Below, piece after piece: positions 16,997 through 26,333 of a DNA stretch of 64,000 nt. Each line of letters starts with the position of its first letter. The stretch's first letter is position 1. Below the pieces are notes generated by a model. The model was not told the origin of the DNA and did no database searches. It saw only the letters and a program-made list of their open reading frames with translations. A program made the translations under genes and the position numbers. The stretch spans positions 186,001 through 250,000 of the forward strand of contig NZ_QZVQ01000008.1 of assembly GCF_003660445.1 (NCBI RefSeq). The letters are read 5' to 3'. Origin of the DNA: Croceibacterium ferulae. Lineage in GTDB: Bacteria > Pseudomonadota > Alphaproteobacteria > Sphingomonadales > Sphingomonadaceae.

Positions 16997-17506
16997 CTAG
17001 TCCAGCCAGCCGCCCGCCAGACGGTCGATCGCGGCCTGCAGGATGATCGCGGCGGCGTGCGAATCGATGCGGGTAGCGCGTTTGGCGCGGCTCATGTCCT
17101 GCGAGATCATCGCCCGCTCCGCGCTCTGGGTGGACCAGCGTTCGTCCCACAGCAGGATCGGCAGGGAAAGGACCGCGCAATTGCGGGCAAAGGCGCGCGT
17201 CGCCTGGACGCGCGGGCCGGCGCTGCCGTCCATGTTGAGCGGCAGGCCGAGCACCATCCCGGTCACGCGCCGCTCCGCGATCAGCGCGCGCAGGGTGGCC
17301 AGGTCGGCGGTGAACTTGCCGCGGGGCAGGGTCTTGCCGGCGGTGGCGAAGCCCCAGCCCGGATCGCAGAAGGCGGTGCCGATCGTCTTGGTGCCGAGGT
17401 CGAGCCCCAGCAGCACACCGCCATCGGGCAACGCGCCGGCGAAGGCGCGGGCGTCCTCCGTGATCATGGGGGGCGTGATCATGGGCGGGGTCAGCTGTTC
17501 TGCCAT
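16997..17506 (-). CDS. ruvX: Holliday junction resolvase-like protein RuvX (YqgF)
   Basis: The protein has the RNase H-like fold of the YqgF/RuvX family, implicated in pre-16S rRNA end processing and Holliday junction resolution. Motifs are LLGLDLGTKTIGTAF with the first acidic residue, LGLPLNMDGSAG, LWDERWST and the terminal DSHAAA. The N-terminus has a duplicated stretch (MITPPMIT) caused by a near-perfect DNA repeat. The start may therefore be at 17506 (169 residues), 17482 or 17467; the shortest gives the usual family length. The gene overlaps the end of the DUF3089 gene. Confidence 0.9.
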   Translation of the reverse strand: MAEQLTPPMITPPMITEDARAFAGALPDGGVLLGLDLGTKTIGTAFCDPGWGFATAGKTLPRGKFTADLATLRALIAERRVTGMVLGLPLNMDGSAGPRVQATRAFARNCAVLSLPILLWDERWSTQSAERAMISQDMSRAKRATRIDSHAAAIILQAAIDRLAGGWLD

Positions 17507-18603
17507 GCGCCAACCCGCCGGGCCAGGTCGGCGCGCAGGTCGCGCCAGAACAGGGGAATGTCGTAGACGTGGTAATTGTTGCCCGGCAGCACATAGGGCC
17601 CGAGTTCGGGCGGGTCGCCGATCAGCAGCAGGCCCTGCTCGTCACACCGGGCGGGCACGGCGCCGGGCACCAGCCGGCCGTTCTCCAGCCCTTCATCGGG
17701 CACCAGCGTGCCGGCATTGGCGCTGGCGGGCGCCGTGCCGCCGATCGTGCCGGTCAGCGGATTGAAGCACAGAATCGGGCTGTCGCCGCGTTGCTGCCCG
17801 TCGAAGCCGGGGGACATGGCGTAGCTGTCCAGCAGCAGGCCGGGATCGGCCGGCTCCGCGAAGGAGGACCAGCCGATGATGCAGCCCGCCTGGTCCGGCG
17901 TGGCGCAGGCGGGCAGCGGGAGAGCGGGCAGGTCGTGCGCGACGGAGATGGGCCAGCCGACGGCGTAGACGGCGGCGATCCGGTCGGCCAGCGGCGTGCC
18001 GGCGACCCGTTCACGCAGCAGACGCAGCACATGCAGTGCGCCCTGGCTGTGGCCGGCCAGCACGATCGGCTGTCCGGGCTCGGCCTCCGCCAGGAACAGG
18101 TCGAAGGCCTGCGCGACATCGGCATAGGCGGCGTCCAGCGCCTGGGCCCCTTCGGGCGCATCGGTCAGGAAGGCGCCAAAGGTCGCCTGGCGATAACGGG
18201 GCGCCCAGACCTGCGCCGCCGCGTTGAACGGGCTGGCGAGGCCGCGCACGAAGGTGCGGGCGCGCGACTGGCTCTGCGCATCGTCCAGCGGGGCGTTCCA
18301 GCGGGCGCGTTCCAGATAGCTGGTCGGGTGGACGAAGAACACCGCGGCCGGCAGCTCCGGCCCGGGCTCGATACCGGGCGGCAGCCAGCGCGCCGGGTCG
18401 GTGTCGCGCCGGAAGCGGGGATGCGACAGCCACATGCGCGGATCGGCATAGGCGTTGCCGGCCAGCGGGGCCTGTTCCTCGAACGCGGCGGAGGGGATCA
18501 GCGCGACGCGCGTCAGGTCCTGCCCCCAGATGCGCAGGGCGAACAGCACGGCCGCGCCGAGCAGGACCAGGCCGGCGATCACATACAGGAACTTACGCGC
18601 CAT
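17491..18603 (-). CDS. DUF3089 family alpha/beta-hydrolase-like protein
   Basis: A 370-residue protein with an N-terminal membrane anchor (about residues 5-25) and a DUF3089 domain. The GHSQG motif puts a candidate nucleophile serine at residue 186, and FFVHPTSYLERARWNAP is typical of the family. It is probably a lipase or esterase-like enzyme of the envelope; no substrate is known. The start overlaps the end of the upstream AI-2E permease gene by 11 bases and the 3' end overlaps ruvX, giving a minus-strand set of permease, hydrolase and ruvX. Confidence 0.82.
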   Translation of the reverse strand: MARKFLYVIAGLVLLGAAVLFALRIWGQDLTRVALIPSAAFEEQAPLAGNAYADPRMWLSHPRFRRDTDPARWLPPGIEPGPELPAAVFFVHPTSYLERARWNAPLDDAQSQSRARTFVRGLASPFNAAAQVWAPRYRQATFGAFLTDAPEGAQALDAAYADVAQAFDLFLAEAEPGQPIVLAGHSQGALHVLRLLRERVAGTPLADRIAAVYAVGWPISVAHDLPALPLPACATPDQAGCIIGWSSFAEPADPGLLLDSYAMSPGFDGQQRGDSPILCFNPLTGTIGGTAPASANAGTLVPDEGLENGRLVPGAVPARCDEQGLLLIGDPPELGPYVLPGNNYHVYDIPLFWRDLRADLARRVGAWQNS

Positions 18604-19687
18604 GGAGTGTCGGTGTCGCCATGGTGTTCTCGCCTGCTTCCAGCCGTTCGCTGCGGCGTTCCAGCATGACCTTGATCATCGCCATCAGCGGATCGGCCAG
18701 GAACAGGCCCAGGATGCCGAACAGGATGCCCATGATCAGCTGCGCCCCCAGCACCAGCGCCGGGGCGAGGTCCACCGTCTTGCGCGCGATCAGCGGCACC
18801 ACGACATAGCCGTCGAACCCTTGCACGATCACGTAGACGGCGATGGTGTACAGCCCCATGTCGACCCCGCCGGAAAAGCCGACCAGCACCATCAGCAGGC
18901 CGGAGACGACCGCGCCGACATTGGGCAGGAAGGCCAGCAGGCCGGTCAGGATGCCCAGCAGCGCGGCCATCGGCACGCCCCAGAAGGCCAGCAGGGCGTA
19001 GGTCAGCACCCCTTCGAACACCATGCCGACCAGCCGCCCGGCCAGCAGCCGCCGCATCGTGCTGGCCATGCGCAGCATGGTGACGTGGAAATCGTCACGC
19101 GATCCACGCGGCAGCATCCAGCCGAGCCCGCGTTCGTACAGGCGAGGTTCCAGCGCCACATAGAGGCCGATGATCAGGATCAGGAACATCGTGGTCAGTC
19201 CGCCGACGAAGCCGCCGATATAGGAGGTGACCATGCCGACTCCGCTCATCAGCTGGCCGGCCAGGTTCTGCACCATGCCGAAATCGACCGCGATGCCGCG
19301 GTTCTGCAGCCAGGTCATGGTGCGGATGCTCTGCTGCTGCACCAGCGTGGGCAGCTGCGCCGCCTCCTGCGAGATGTTCGACCCGGCGAAGTAGAACAGC
19401 CACAGGAAGAAGGCGATCGACAGCAGCAGCACGATCAGGATGCGGAACGATCGCCCGACCGGCAGCACCCGGCCCAGCAGCCGCGCACCGCCATCGATCA
19501 TCGCGGCGAAGACCAGCCCGCCGAAGATCACCAGCAGGGATTGCGAGATGTGGACGAACAGCACCGCCAGCCCGACCACCGCGACCCAGGCCATCGCGCG
19601 CTGCACCTCGAACCGGATTTCCGGATTGAGGATGCGCGCGGGGCTGGGGCGGTGGTCGGCTTCGGTGTCGCTGTCGGGTTCGGTCAC
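18593..19687 (-). CDS. AI-2E/PerM family transporter
   Basis: A 364-residue polytopic protein of the AI-2E family transporter (PerM, TqsA) class. Two N-terminal spans (about residues 32-70) and one at about 85-105 are followed by a soluble stretch (VQQQSIRTMTWLQNRGIAV). A block of four to five spans then contains the conserved SGVGMVTSYIGGFVGGL and GLLAFLPNVGAVVSGL. Substrates of most members are unknown; AI-2 export and cation/proton exchange are reported for different homologues. The cytosolic C-terminus is short. Confidence 0.88.
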   Translation of the reverse strand: MTEPDSDTEADHRPSPARILNPEIRFEVQRAMAWVAVVGLAVLFVHISQSLLVIFGGLVFAAMIDGGARLLGRVLPVGRSFRILIVLLLSIAFFLWLFYFAGSNISQEAAQLPTLVQQQSIRTMTWLQNRGIAVDFGMVQNLAGQLMSGVGMVTSYIGGFVGGLTTMFLILIIGLYVALEPRLYERGLGWMLPRGSRDDFHVTMLRMASTMRRLLAGRLVGMVFEGVLTYALLAFWGVPMAALLGILTGLLAFLPNVGAVVSGLLMVLVGFSGGVDMGLYTIAVYVIVQGFDGYVVVPLIARKTVDLAPALVLGAQLIMGILFGILGLFLADPLMAMIKVMLERRSERLEAGENTMATPTLHGA

Positions 19688-19727
19688 GGCCTCGCGACGC
19701 CCCGCCGGCAGCTTCGTTCCCGCGCGC

Positions 19728-20636
19728 TCACGGTGCCGCCCGGTCCGGGCGCAGCGAGGTGCCGGCGCGGCCGGACCGGAGCGCCGGGATCCAGCTCAGC
19801 GGGTTCCAGCCTTCGCTGCCGTCGAGCGAGAAGGTCACCAGTTCCGCGCGGCCGCCGACATCGGCGATCGGCACCGGCCCGCCCAGCCCGTTGCCGATCG
19901 GCGCGGCATCGGCGCGGCTGTCGGCCGAATGGTCGCGATTGTCGCCCATCAGGAAGACATGCCCCTCGGGCACGGTCACTTCGGGCCGGTTGTCGAGCAG
20001 GCCGTCCGCATTGTCGTCGATCACCAGATAGGTGGCGCCGTTGGGCAGCGTCTCGCGATAGGTCGGCGGCTCGTACACCTGGCTGCCATCGGCCAGCGTC
20101 ACGCGGTAGCCTTCGAAGGCGGCGAGGCAGGGTGCGCCGCCGCAGAACTGCTGGTCCGCCACCGGGATGCGCGCCGGGGGCACCACCTCCTGCGGAACGG
20201 GCTCCCCGTTCAGGATGATCTGCCCGTCGGCCACGGCGATCCGGTCCCCCGGCAGGGCGACGACGCGCTTGATGTAATCCTCCGCCCGATCAGGCGGGAC
20301 CACGATCACCACATCGCCATAAGCGGGTGTCGCGGGCATGATGCGGTGGGTGGAGCGGGGCAGGAGGTGGAAGCTGGCGGACACCCAGCTCCAGCCATAG
20401 GGATATTTGCTGACGATCAGCCGGTCGCCCACCTGCAAATTGGGCAGCATGGAGATCGACGGGATGTAGAACGGCTTGGCCACCAGGCTGTGAAAGGCGA
20501 GCACCGCCAGCAGCATCAGGGCCAGGCCGCGCAGTTCGGCCAGCCAGTCGACCCGCTCGCGCTTGCGGGCTGTGGCCGGCGGGGGGGCCGGCGGCTCTGC
20601 CGGATGGTCGGACAGGGTGTCGGGGACGGAGCTCAT
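19728..20636 (-). CDS. lepB: Signal peptidase I
   Basis: The 302-residue enzyme removes signal peptides from exported proteins at the outer face of the inner membrane. A proline-rich cytoplasmic N-terminus is followed by one anchor at about residues 36-53. The catalytic serine is Ser62 in [10 protein letters not shown] and the general base Lys123 in [12 protein letters not shown]. The third motif reads [12 protein letters not shown] family-typical insertion with two cysteines (CGGAPC) is present. The start overlaps the acpS stop by four bases. The order pyrE-pdxJ-acpS-lepB is a conserved minus-strand operon. Confidence 0.95.
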   Translation of the reverse strand: MSSVPDTLSDHPAEPPAPPPATARKRERVDWLAELRGLALMLLAVLAFHSLVAKPFYIPSISMLPNLQVGDRLIVSKYPYGWSWVSASFHLLPRSTHRIMPATPAYGDVVIVVPPDRAEDYIKRVVALPGDRIAVADGQIILNGEPVPQEVVPPARIPVADQQFCGGAPCLAAFEGYRVTLADGSQVYEPPTYRETLPNGATYLVIDDNADGLLDNRPEVTVPEGHVFLMGDNRDHSADSRADAAPIGNGLGGPVPIADVGGRAELVTFSLDGSEGWNPLSWIPALRSGRAGTSLRPDRAAP

Positions 20637-21034
20637 CGGGGCCGGGCTTCCAGGATCACGAAGGCCTGCGCCCATGGGTGATCGTCGGTGAGGGTGAGAT
20701 GAACGACCATCTCGTGCCCGGCCGGCGTCAGCTGCGCCAGCCGCGCCGCCGCGCCGCCCGTCAGCGCCAGCGTCGGCGCGCCCGATGGCAGGTTCACGAC
20801 GCCGATATCCTTCATGTAGACGCCCTGGAAGAAGCCGGTGCCGACCGCCTTGCTGAACGCCTCCTTCGCGGCGAAGCGCTTGGCGTAGGTGCCGGCGCGG
20901 GTGAAGGGCCGCCGCGCCGCCTTGGCGCGTTCGAGTTCGGTGAAACAGCGCTGTTCGAACCGGTCGCCATGCCGGTCCAGCGCGGCCTGGATCCGGTCGA
21001 TGTTGCACAGGTCGGAACCAAGGCCGATGATCAT
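20633..21034 (-). CDS. acpS: Holo-[acyl-carrier-protein] synthase
   Basis: A 133-residue AcpS-type phosphopantetheinyl transferase that loads apo-ACP with the CoA-derived arm for fatty acid synthesis. Metal ligands are visible: the aspartate in [12 protein letters not shown] near the N-terminus and the glutamate in [11 protein letters not shown]. The length is normal. It starts one base after the pdxJ stop and overlaps lepB. Confidence 0.95.
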   Translation of the reverse strand: MIIGLGSDLCNIDRIQAALDRHGDRFEQRCFTELERAKAARRPFTRAGTYAKRFAAKEAFSKAVGTGFFQGVYMKDIGVVNLPSGAPTLALTGGAAARLAQLTPAGHEMVVHLTLTDDHPWAQAFVILEARPR

Positions 21035-21790
21035 CTAGCGCGCCGCATCCATCAGCTCGCGCATCTGCCGCACGGCTGCCTCCAGCCCCACGAACACCGC
21101 CTCGCCCACCAGGTAATGGCCGATATTGAGCTCCGCCAACTGCGGGATGGCGGCGACCGGCTGCACATTGTCGTAAGTCAGGCCGTGGCCGGCATGCGGC
21201 TCGATCCCGTTCTTGGCCGCCAGCGCGGCCATGTCGGCGATGCGGCGCAGTTCGATCGGCAGCTGTTCGCCGGTGGCATGGGCATATTCGCCGGTGTGGA
21301 ACTCGACGGCCGGGGCGCCCAGGCGGATGGCGGCTTCCAGCTGGCGTTCCTCCGGCGCGATGAACAGGCTGACGCGGATGCCGGCATCGCCCAGCCGGGC
21401 GACGATCGGCGCCAGGCGATTGTGCTGCCCGGCGGCGTCCAGCCCCCCTTCGGTGGTGCGTTCCTCCCGCCGTTCGGGCACGATGCAGGCGGCGTGCGGG
21501 CGATGGGCGAGGGCGATGGCCAGCATCTCCTCCGTCGCGGCCATTTCCAGGTTCAGCGGCAGGTCGGTCGCATCCTGGATGCGGCGCAGATCGTCATCGC
21601 GGATATGGCGGCGATCCTCCCGCAGATGGGCGGTGATGCCGTCCCCGCCGACACGGGCGACGATCTCCGCCGCGCGGACCGGGTCGGGATGCTCGCCCCC
21701 GCGGGCATTGCGGATGGTGGCGACGTGGTCGATATTGACCCCCAGCCGAAGGCGTCCGCCCATTCCGCCGACCAAGGCGCCGCTGGCCAT
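21035..21790 (-). CDS. pdxJ: Pyridoxine 5'-phosphate synthase
   Basis: The 251-residue TIM-barrel enzyme condenses 1-deoxyxylulose 5-phosphate with 3-amino-2-oxopropyl phosphate to make pyridoxine phosphate. [16 protein letters not shown] near residue 16, EFHTGEYA, and [10 protein letters not shown] carry the binding and catalytic residues. The ATG overlaps the pyrE stop (TGATG). An internal ATG nine codons later is the alternative start and lies closer to the usual N-terminus. Confidence 0.95.
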   Translation of the reverse strand: MASGALVGGMGGRLRLGVNIDHVATIRNARGGEHPDPVRAAEIVARVGGDGITAHLREDRRHIRDDDLRRIQDATDLPLNLEMAATEEMLAIALAHRPHAACIVPERREERTTEGGLDAAGQHNRLAPIVARLGDAGIRVSLFIAPEERQLEAAIRLGAPAVEFHTGEYAHATGEQLPIELRRIADMAALAAKNGIEPHAGHGLTYDNVQPVAAIPQLAELNIGHYLVGEAVFVGLEAAVRQMRELMDAAR

Positions 21791-22368
21791 CAGGCGCGGC
21801 TGCCCGGCTTGGTGACGGGCCGTTCCGCCAGTTCGGGCGGAAGGTCCTCGGGGGCGTAGGTGGGGAAGTTGATCTCCACCAGCGGGTAGAACGGCACGCC
21901 CAGATCGACCGCGCCGGCGGAGCGGTCCACCAGTGCGACCTCCCCCAGCACCTCGCCCCCGGCGGCCTCGACCGCCTTGATCGCTTCGCGGCTGGACAGG
22001 CCGGTGGTGACGACATCCTCCACCATCAGCACCCTGTCACCCGGGTTCAGCGCAAAGCCGCGGCGCAGTTCGAACGTGCCTTCCGGCCGTTCCAGGAAGA
22101 TGGCGTCGCGTTCCAGTGCGCGGCCGACCTCGTGCCCGATGATCAGGCCACCCATCGCGGGCGAGACGACCACGTCGATGCGCGGGCGCAGTTCGCGCGG
22201 CAGCTTCTGGACCAGCGCGCGGGCGAGGCGGCTGGCGCGTTCGCCGTTCATCAGCACGCGGGCGCATTGCAGGTACCAGGCGCTGTGCCGCCCGCTCGAC
22301 AGGCGAAAATGCCCCTCCAGCAAGGCATGGCTGGCACGGAATTCGGCAAGCACCTCGTCATCGGTCAT
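21790..22368 (-). CDS. pyrE: Orotate phosphoribosyltransferase
   Basis: The 192-residue enzyme of pyrimidine synthesis joins orotate and PRPP to OMP. The PRPP-binding motif is [11 protein letters not shown]. The N-terminal pattern [15 protein letters not shown] is typical of the longer alphaproteobacterial PyrE. I start it at the ATG before TDDEVLAEF; the open frame extends 106 codons further but only into the intergenic region shared with coxB. It leads the pyrE-pdxJ-acpS-lepB operon. The dihydroorotase gene pyrC is also in this window, 24 kb away. Confidence 0.95.
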   Translation of the reverse strand: MTDDEVLAEFRASHALLEGHFRLSSGRHSAWYLQCARVLMNGERASRLARALVQKLPRELRPRIDVVVSPAMGGLIIGHEVGRALERDAIFLERPEGTFELRRGFALNPGDRVLMVEDVVTTGLSSREAIKAVEAAGGEVLGEVALVDRSAGAVDLGVPFYPLVEINFPTYAPEDLPPELAERPVTKPGSRA

Positions 22369-22465
22369 GGTCGGCAACAATTTCCCCGTTCCGCACGCGC
22401 GGCAGAGGGCCGGCGGCGCGATCGGACATCCGTAGAAGCGCTTGCACCGGGGGGCAAGCGGGCGC

Positions 22466-22488
22466 GTGGCCCGTGTGGCGCGGGCCAC
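22466..22488. promoter_or_regulatory. Inverted repeat in the pyrE-coxB divergent intergenic region
   Basis: Arms GTGGCCCG and CGGGCCAC are separated by seven bases. The site lies 98 bases from the pyrE start and 108 bases from the coxB start, between divergent operons. It could be an operator or a cruciform. No regulator is implied by neighbours. Confidence 0.35.
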
Positions 22489-22595
22489 ATGGCCAGCAGG
22501 GGGCGCAAGCGACGACTGCACGCGCCGGTTGCCTTCACTGAAGATTGCTGCCAGTTTGGAACGATTAGTTGGCAATATTACAGACCGGCGGGGAA

Positions 22596-23720
22596 ATGAA
22601 CCTGGGCAATCTTGCATCGCGGCCAGCACGCCGCCTGTTGCCGCTGCTTGCGGCGCTTGCGCTGGGCGGCGGAGCCGTTGCGGCAACGGCCGCCGTGCCG
22701 GCGAACGAGCCGGGCGCTGCGGTGACCAATGTGGAAGACACGCAGTCGCCCAACGTTGCGTCGGACAGCGTGTCCGCGGCAGCTGCGGCGGAACCGTCCA
22801 CCACCGATGCAGTGGTCGGTGCGCAGCCGGCCACGGGCGGCTACACCCCGCTCGGCCCCGAATGGATCAAGGGGCAGCCGACGGACGGCGCCATGACCTT
22901 CCAGCAGCAGCATACGCCTGACGGGCATTACGCGCTGTGGATGCATGACGCGATCCTGCTGCCGCTGATCGTGGCGATCAGCCTGGTGGTGCTGGGCCTG
23001 CTGCTGTGGGTGGTTGCCCGCTACAACCGCCGGGCCAATGCCGTGCCCAGCCGCACCAGTCACAACACCCTGATCGAGGTGATCTGGACTGCGGTGCCGG
23101 TGCTGATCCTGGTCGCGATCGCCGTGCCCTCGATCACGCTGCTGTCGCGCCAATATCGCAGCCCGCCGGAAGACGCGCTGACGGTGAAGGTGACCGGCTA
23201 CCAATGGTACTGGGGCTACACCTATCCCGACAATGGCGGGTTCGAGGTGATCTCCAACATGATGGACGAAGGTGATGCCATCGCGCAGGGCCTGCCGCCG
23301 CAGCTGGCGGTGGACAACCGGATGGTGGTGCCCGCGGGCGAGCCGATCCGCATCCAGACCACCGGCGCGGACGTGATCCACTCCTTCGCGGTGCCCAGCC
23401 TGTGGTTCAAGATCGACGCCGTGCCCGGCCGCCTGAACGAGCGGGTGCTGTTCATCGAGGAGCCGGGCATCTATTACGGCCAGTGTTCCGAGCTGTGCGG
23501 CGCGCGCCATGCCTACATGCCGATCGCGGTGGAGGCCCTGCCGCGCCCGCAATTCAACGCATGGCTGCTGTCCAAGGGTGGCACGCTGGGCGGGCCGGAA
23601 GCAGCGCCTGCGCTGGCCCCGGCGCAGGAACCGGAAAGCGGTGTGGAGGGTGCCCCCGGCGCCGGTGCCCCGCCGACCGAGGAGACCGCGCCCGGCACTC
23701 CGGTGCCAGAGGCCGCCTGA
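22596..23720 (+). CDS. coxB: Cytochrome c oxidase subunit II
   Basis: The 374-residue subunit II receives electrons from cytochrome c through CuA. An N-terminal signal ([16 protein letters not shown]) is followed by an Ala-rich spacer, then two spans at about residues 117-145 and 160-185. The CuA site is complete in [12 protein letters not shown] (Cys297, Cys301, His305, Met308). The C-terminus has a 55-residue Pro/Ala/Glu tail beyond the cupredoxin domain. ATG 22596 follows a GCGGGGA site and is preferred over an upstream TTG. The next gene, ctaD, follows after 55 bases containing a tiny frame. Confidence 0.94.
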   Translation: MNLGNLASRPARRLLPLLAALALGGGAVAATAAVPANEPGAAVTNVEDTQSPNVASDSVSAAAAAEPSTTDAVVGAQPATGGYTPLGPEWIKGQPTDGAMTFQQQHTPDGHYALWMHDAILLPLIVAISLVVLGLLLWVVARYNRRANAVPSRTSHNTLIEVIWTAVPVLILVAIAVPSITLLSRQYRSPPEDALTVKVTGYQWYWGYTYPDNGGFEVISNMMDEGDAIAQGLPPQLAVDNRMVVPAGEPIRIQTTGADVIHSFAVPSLWFKIDAVPGRLNERVLFIEEPGIYYGQCSELCGARHAYMPIAVEALPRPQFNAWLLSKGGTLGGPEAAPALAPAQEPESGVEGAPGAGAPPTEETAPGTPVPEAA

Positions 23721-23773
23721 TGCCGCGCGCCACCACCCGTTTCATCGCAGAACATTCAGCCAGGATCCGCTGA
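23720..23773 (+). CDS. Possible 17-codon coupling peptide between coxB and ctaD
   Basis: An ATG overlaps the coxB stop (TGATG). The frame reads [17 protein letters not shown] and stops two bases before the ctaD ATG. It fills the gap exactly and could pass ribosomes from coxB to ctaD. No independent ribosome binding site or composition signal proves translation, so this is a weak call. Confidence 0.25.
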   Translation: MPRATTRFIAEHSARIR

Positions 23774-23775
23774 CC

Positions 23776-25515
23776 ATGGCCACCACCGCCCCCTCGTCTG
23801 CCAGCGCCTTCCAGGCGCATCATGACGATCACGCGCATCATCACGATGCCGATCACAAGCCGCCCTTCTTTCAGCGCTGGTTCATGTCCACGAACCACAA
23901 GGACATCGGTACGCTGTACCTGATCTTCGCCATCTGCGCGGGCATCATCGGCGGCGCGGTGTCGGGCATCATGCGTGCCGAGCTGGCGGAGCCGGGCATC
24001 CAGTATCTGGGCTGGTGGGTCGAGTTCCTGGGCGGCGGCCCGGCCGATTTCGACAAGAACGGCCATATGTGGAACGTGCTGATCAGCGCGCACGGCCTGA
24101 TCATGGTGTTCTTCATGGTCATGCCGGCGATGATCGGCGGCTTCGGCAACTGGTTCGTGCCGCTGATGATCGGCGCGCCGGACATGGCCTTCCCGCGGAT
24201 GAACAATATCAGCTTCTGGCTGACGGTGGCGGGTTTCTGCTCGCTGATGTTCAGCGCCTTCGTGCCGGGCGGAACGGGCCTTGGCGCGGGAACCGGCTGG
24301 ACGGTCTATGCCCCGCTGTCGACCAGCGGCAGCGTGGGCCCGGCGGTCGATTTCGCGATCTTCTCGCTCCACCTGGCGGGTGCCGGGTCGATCATGGGCG
24401 CGATCAACTTCATCACCACCATCTTCAACATGCGCGCACCTGGCATGACGCTGCACAAGATGCCGCTGTTCGCGTGGTCCGTGCTGGTCACCGCCTTCCT
24501 GCTGCTGCTGGCGTTGCCGGTGCTGGCGGCCGCAATCACCATGCTGCTGACCGACCGCAATTTCGGCACGACCTTCTTTGACCAGGCGGGCGGCGGCGAT
24601 CCGGTGCTGTACCAGCATCTGTTCTGGTTCTTCGGCCATCCCGAAGTGTACATCATGATCCTGCCGGGCTTCGGCATGATCAGCCAGATCGTGGCGACCT
24701 TCAGCCGTAAGCCGGTGTTCGGCTATCTCGGCATGGCCTACGCCATGGTGGCGATCGGTGTGATCGGCTTCGTCGTGTGGGCGCACCACATGTATACGAC
24801 CGGCCTGGACGTGAACACGAAGATGTATTTCACCGCGGCCACCATGCTGATCGCGGTGCCGACCGGCGTGAAGATCTTCAGCTGGGTCGCCACGATGTGG
24901 GGCGGCAGCCTGGAGTTCAAGTCGCCCATGGTGTGGGCGCTGGGCTTCATCTTCCTGTTCACCGTCGGCGGCGTCACCGGCGTGGTGCTGGCCAATGGCG
25001 GCGTGGACGACAACCTGCACGACACCTATTATGTGGTGGCGCACTTCCACTACGTGCTGTCGATGGGTGCGGTGTTCAGCCTGTTCGCGGCCTTCTACTA
25101 CTGGTTCCCGAAGATGAGCGGGCGGTGGCATTCCGAGCTGCTGGCGCACATCCATTTCTGGGGCTTCTTCGTCGGCGTGAACGTGATCTTCTTCCCCATG
25201 CACTTCCTGGGCATGAACGGGATGCCCCGCCGTTACCCCGACTACACACCGGCCTTCTCCTACTGGAACGAGATCGCCTCCATCGGCTATGTCATCATGG
25301 CCGTGTCCATGCTGGTGTTCTTCGTGAACATCGCCTGGGCGCTGGTGGCGGGCCGCCGGGCGGAGGGCAATTATTGGGGCGAGGGTGCGACCACGCTGGA
25401 ATGGACGCTGTCCAGCCCGCCGCCGTTCCACCAGTACGAGACGCTGCCGGTGATCGAGAGCCATCACGACTATCACGACCACATCGGCCCGGCCGACGAC
25501 CGGCCCGCGCACTGA
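23776..25515 (+). CDS. ctaD: Cytochrome c oxidase subunit I (aa3 type)
   Basis: The 579-residue catalytic subunit holds heme a and the heme a3-CuB centre of the proton-pumping terminal oxidase. Twelve membrane spans are expected. Ligands are visible: the crosslinked His-Tyr motif [13 protein letters not shown], the CuB pair in [10 protein letters not shown], and the two heme histidines in [10 protein letters not shown]. The N-terminus before [14 protein letters not shown] is histidine-rich ([13 protein letters not shown]), more so than in usual homologues. The start is the ATG right after the small coupling frame. Confidence 0.96.
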   Translation: MATTAPSSASAFQAHHDDHAHHHDADHKPPFFQRWFMSTNHKDIGTLYLIFAICAGIIGGAVSGIMRAELAEPGIQYLGWWVEFLGGGPADFDKNGHMWNVLISAHGLIMVFFMVMPAMIGGFGNWFVPLMIGAPDMAFPRMNNISFWLTVAGFCSLMFSAFVPGGTGLGAGTGWTVYAPLSTSGSVGPAVDFAIFSLHLAGAGSIMGAINFITTIFNMRAPGMTLHKMPLFAWSVLVTAFLLLLALPVLAAAITMLLTDRNFGTTFFDQAGGGDPVLYQHLFWFFGHPEVYIMILPGFGMISQIVATFSRKPVFGYLGMAYAMVAIGVIGFVVWAHHMYTTGLDVNTKMYFTAATMLIAVPTGVKIFSWVATMWGGSLEFKSPMVWALGFIFLFTVGGVTGVVLANGGVDDNLHDTYYVVAHFHYVLSMGAVFSLFAAFYYWFPKMSGRWHSELLAHIHFWGFFVGVNVIFFPMHFLGMNGMPRRYPDYTPAFSYWNEIASIGYVIMAVSMLVFFVNIAWALVAGRRAEGNYWGEGATTLEWTLSSPPPFHQYETLPVIESHHDYHDHIGPADDRPAH

Positions 25516-25525
25516 CGGTGCCGGG

Positions 25526-25556
25526 CCGGCGCGCCTTGTCGTGAGATGCGCGCCGG
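25526..25556. terminator. GC-rich hairpin between convergent ctaD and DUF2490 genes
   Basis: A 9-bp perfect stem CCGGCGCGC/GCGCGCCGG with a 13-base loop lies in the 52-base gap between two convergent genes. There is no T-tract on either side. A bidirectional terminator is plausible from position only. Confidence 0.4.
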
Positions 25557-25567
25557 GAGAGGGCGTC

Positions 25568-26245
25568 CTAGTGGCGGATGAACAGCGCCACGGACAGGGT
25601 GTGTCCCATGCGGGTGCTGCCCGCGCCGTCGACCAGCTGGTTCAGGTAGCCGGCCTCGACGGTGGAGGCGCCGGGCAGCGGCACCTCCGCACCCACAAAG
25701 GTGCGCAGCTGGTCAAAGCCGCCGCGCGCGCCCCAGTCCGTGTCGTTCAGCGCCACGAACGCCTCCACCGACGTCAGCAGCGCCGGGCCGGTGCCATCGC
25801 CCAGCGCATGTTCGTAGCGGATCATCTGCCGCAGGCGAAAGCCGGTGTCGTCGCCGCGCTCGTTCCAGCGCTGTTCGAACCGGGTGCGCGACTGGATCTC
25901 GCGCGGGCCGCGCTGCATCATCCACGACACCTGCTGGAACGACCGGTCCTCGTCCGCCGACCCACCACCGGGCACCGGCTGCAGCACCTTGGCATAGCCC
26001 TGGTACACGGTGACGTCGGGCGTCACCGCCACCCCGATGGCCGGGCGCAGCAGGGTCTGCGACACGCGGGACAGATCTTCAGTGATGCGGGGCTGCACTT
26101 CCGCGAAATAGACCAGGTCGCCGGCGATCGCGCCGGTCACGGTCAGATTGCCCCAGGCCTGCAGGTCGTGATCGGTCCGCGCATGGGCGGCAGGGGCGAG
26201 GACCGCGATCAGCGCGGTGGCGAGCAGGGCGGGATGGATACGCAT
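25568..26245 (-). CDS. DUF2490 domain outer-membrane-type protein
   Basis: A 225-residue exported protein with a signal peptide ending near PAAHA-RT. The rest has the alternating aromatic/polar pattern of a beta-barrel, with [13 protein letters not shown] and the terminal LSVALFIRH, matching the DUF2490 family. Many such proteins are annotated as outer-membrane or periplasmic; the function is unknown. It sits on the opposite strand between ctaD and ctaB, splitting the oxidase cluster. I use the ATG at the signal peptide; longer frames run into the ctaB start region. Confidence 0.8.
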   Translation of the reverse strand: MRIHPALLATALIAVLAPAAHARTDHDLQAWGNLTVTGAIAGDLVYFAEVQPRITEDLSRVSQTLLRPAIGVAVTPDVTVYQGYAKVLQPVPGGGSADEDRSFQQVSWMMQRGPREIQSRTRFEQRWNERGDDTGFRLRQMIRYEHALGDGTGPALLTSVEAFVALNDTDWGARGGFDQLRTFVGAEVPLPGASTVEAGYLNQLVDGAGSTRMGHTLSVALFIRH

Positions 26246-26333
26246 GGCCGGCGCTAAAGCAGCTTCGCCCCCGGCGCACAACATGCCGGCCGGGCAGTTG
26301 GCCCCGGGCCTCGGCATCGCTATAGGGCAGGGC

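Noticed and set aside
23554-25512. 652-codon minus-strand open frame opposite ctaD
   Set aside because: The translation is rich in His, Asp and Arg without any fold pattern; it mirrors the codon structure of subunit I on the plus strand.
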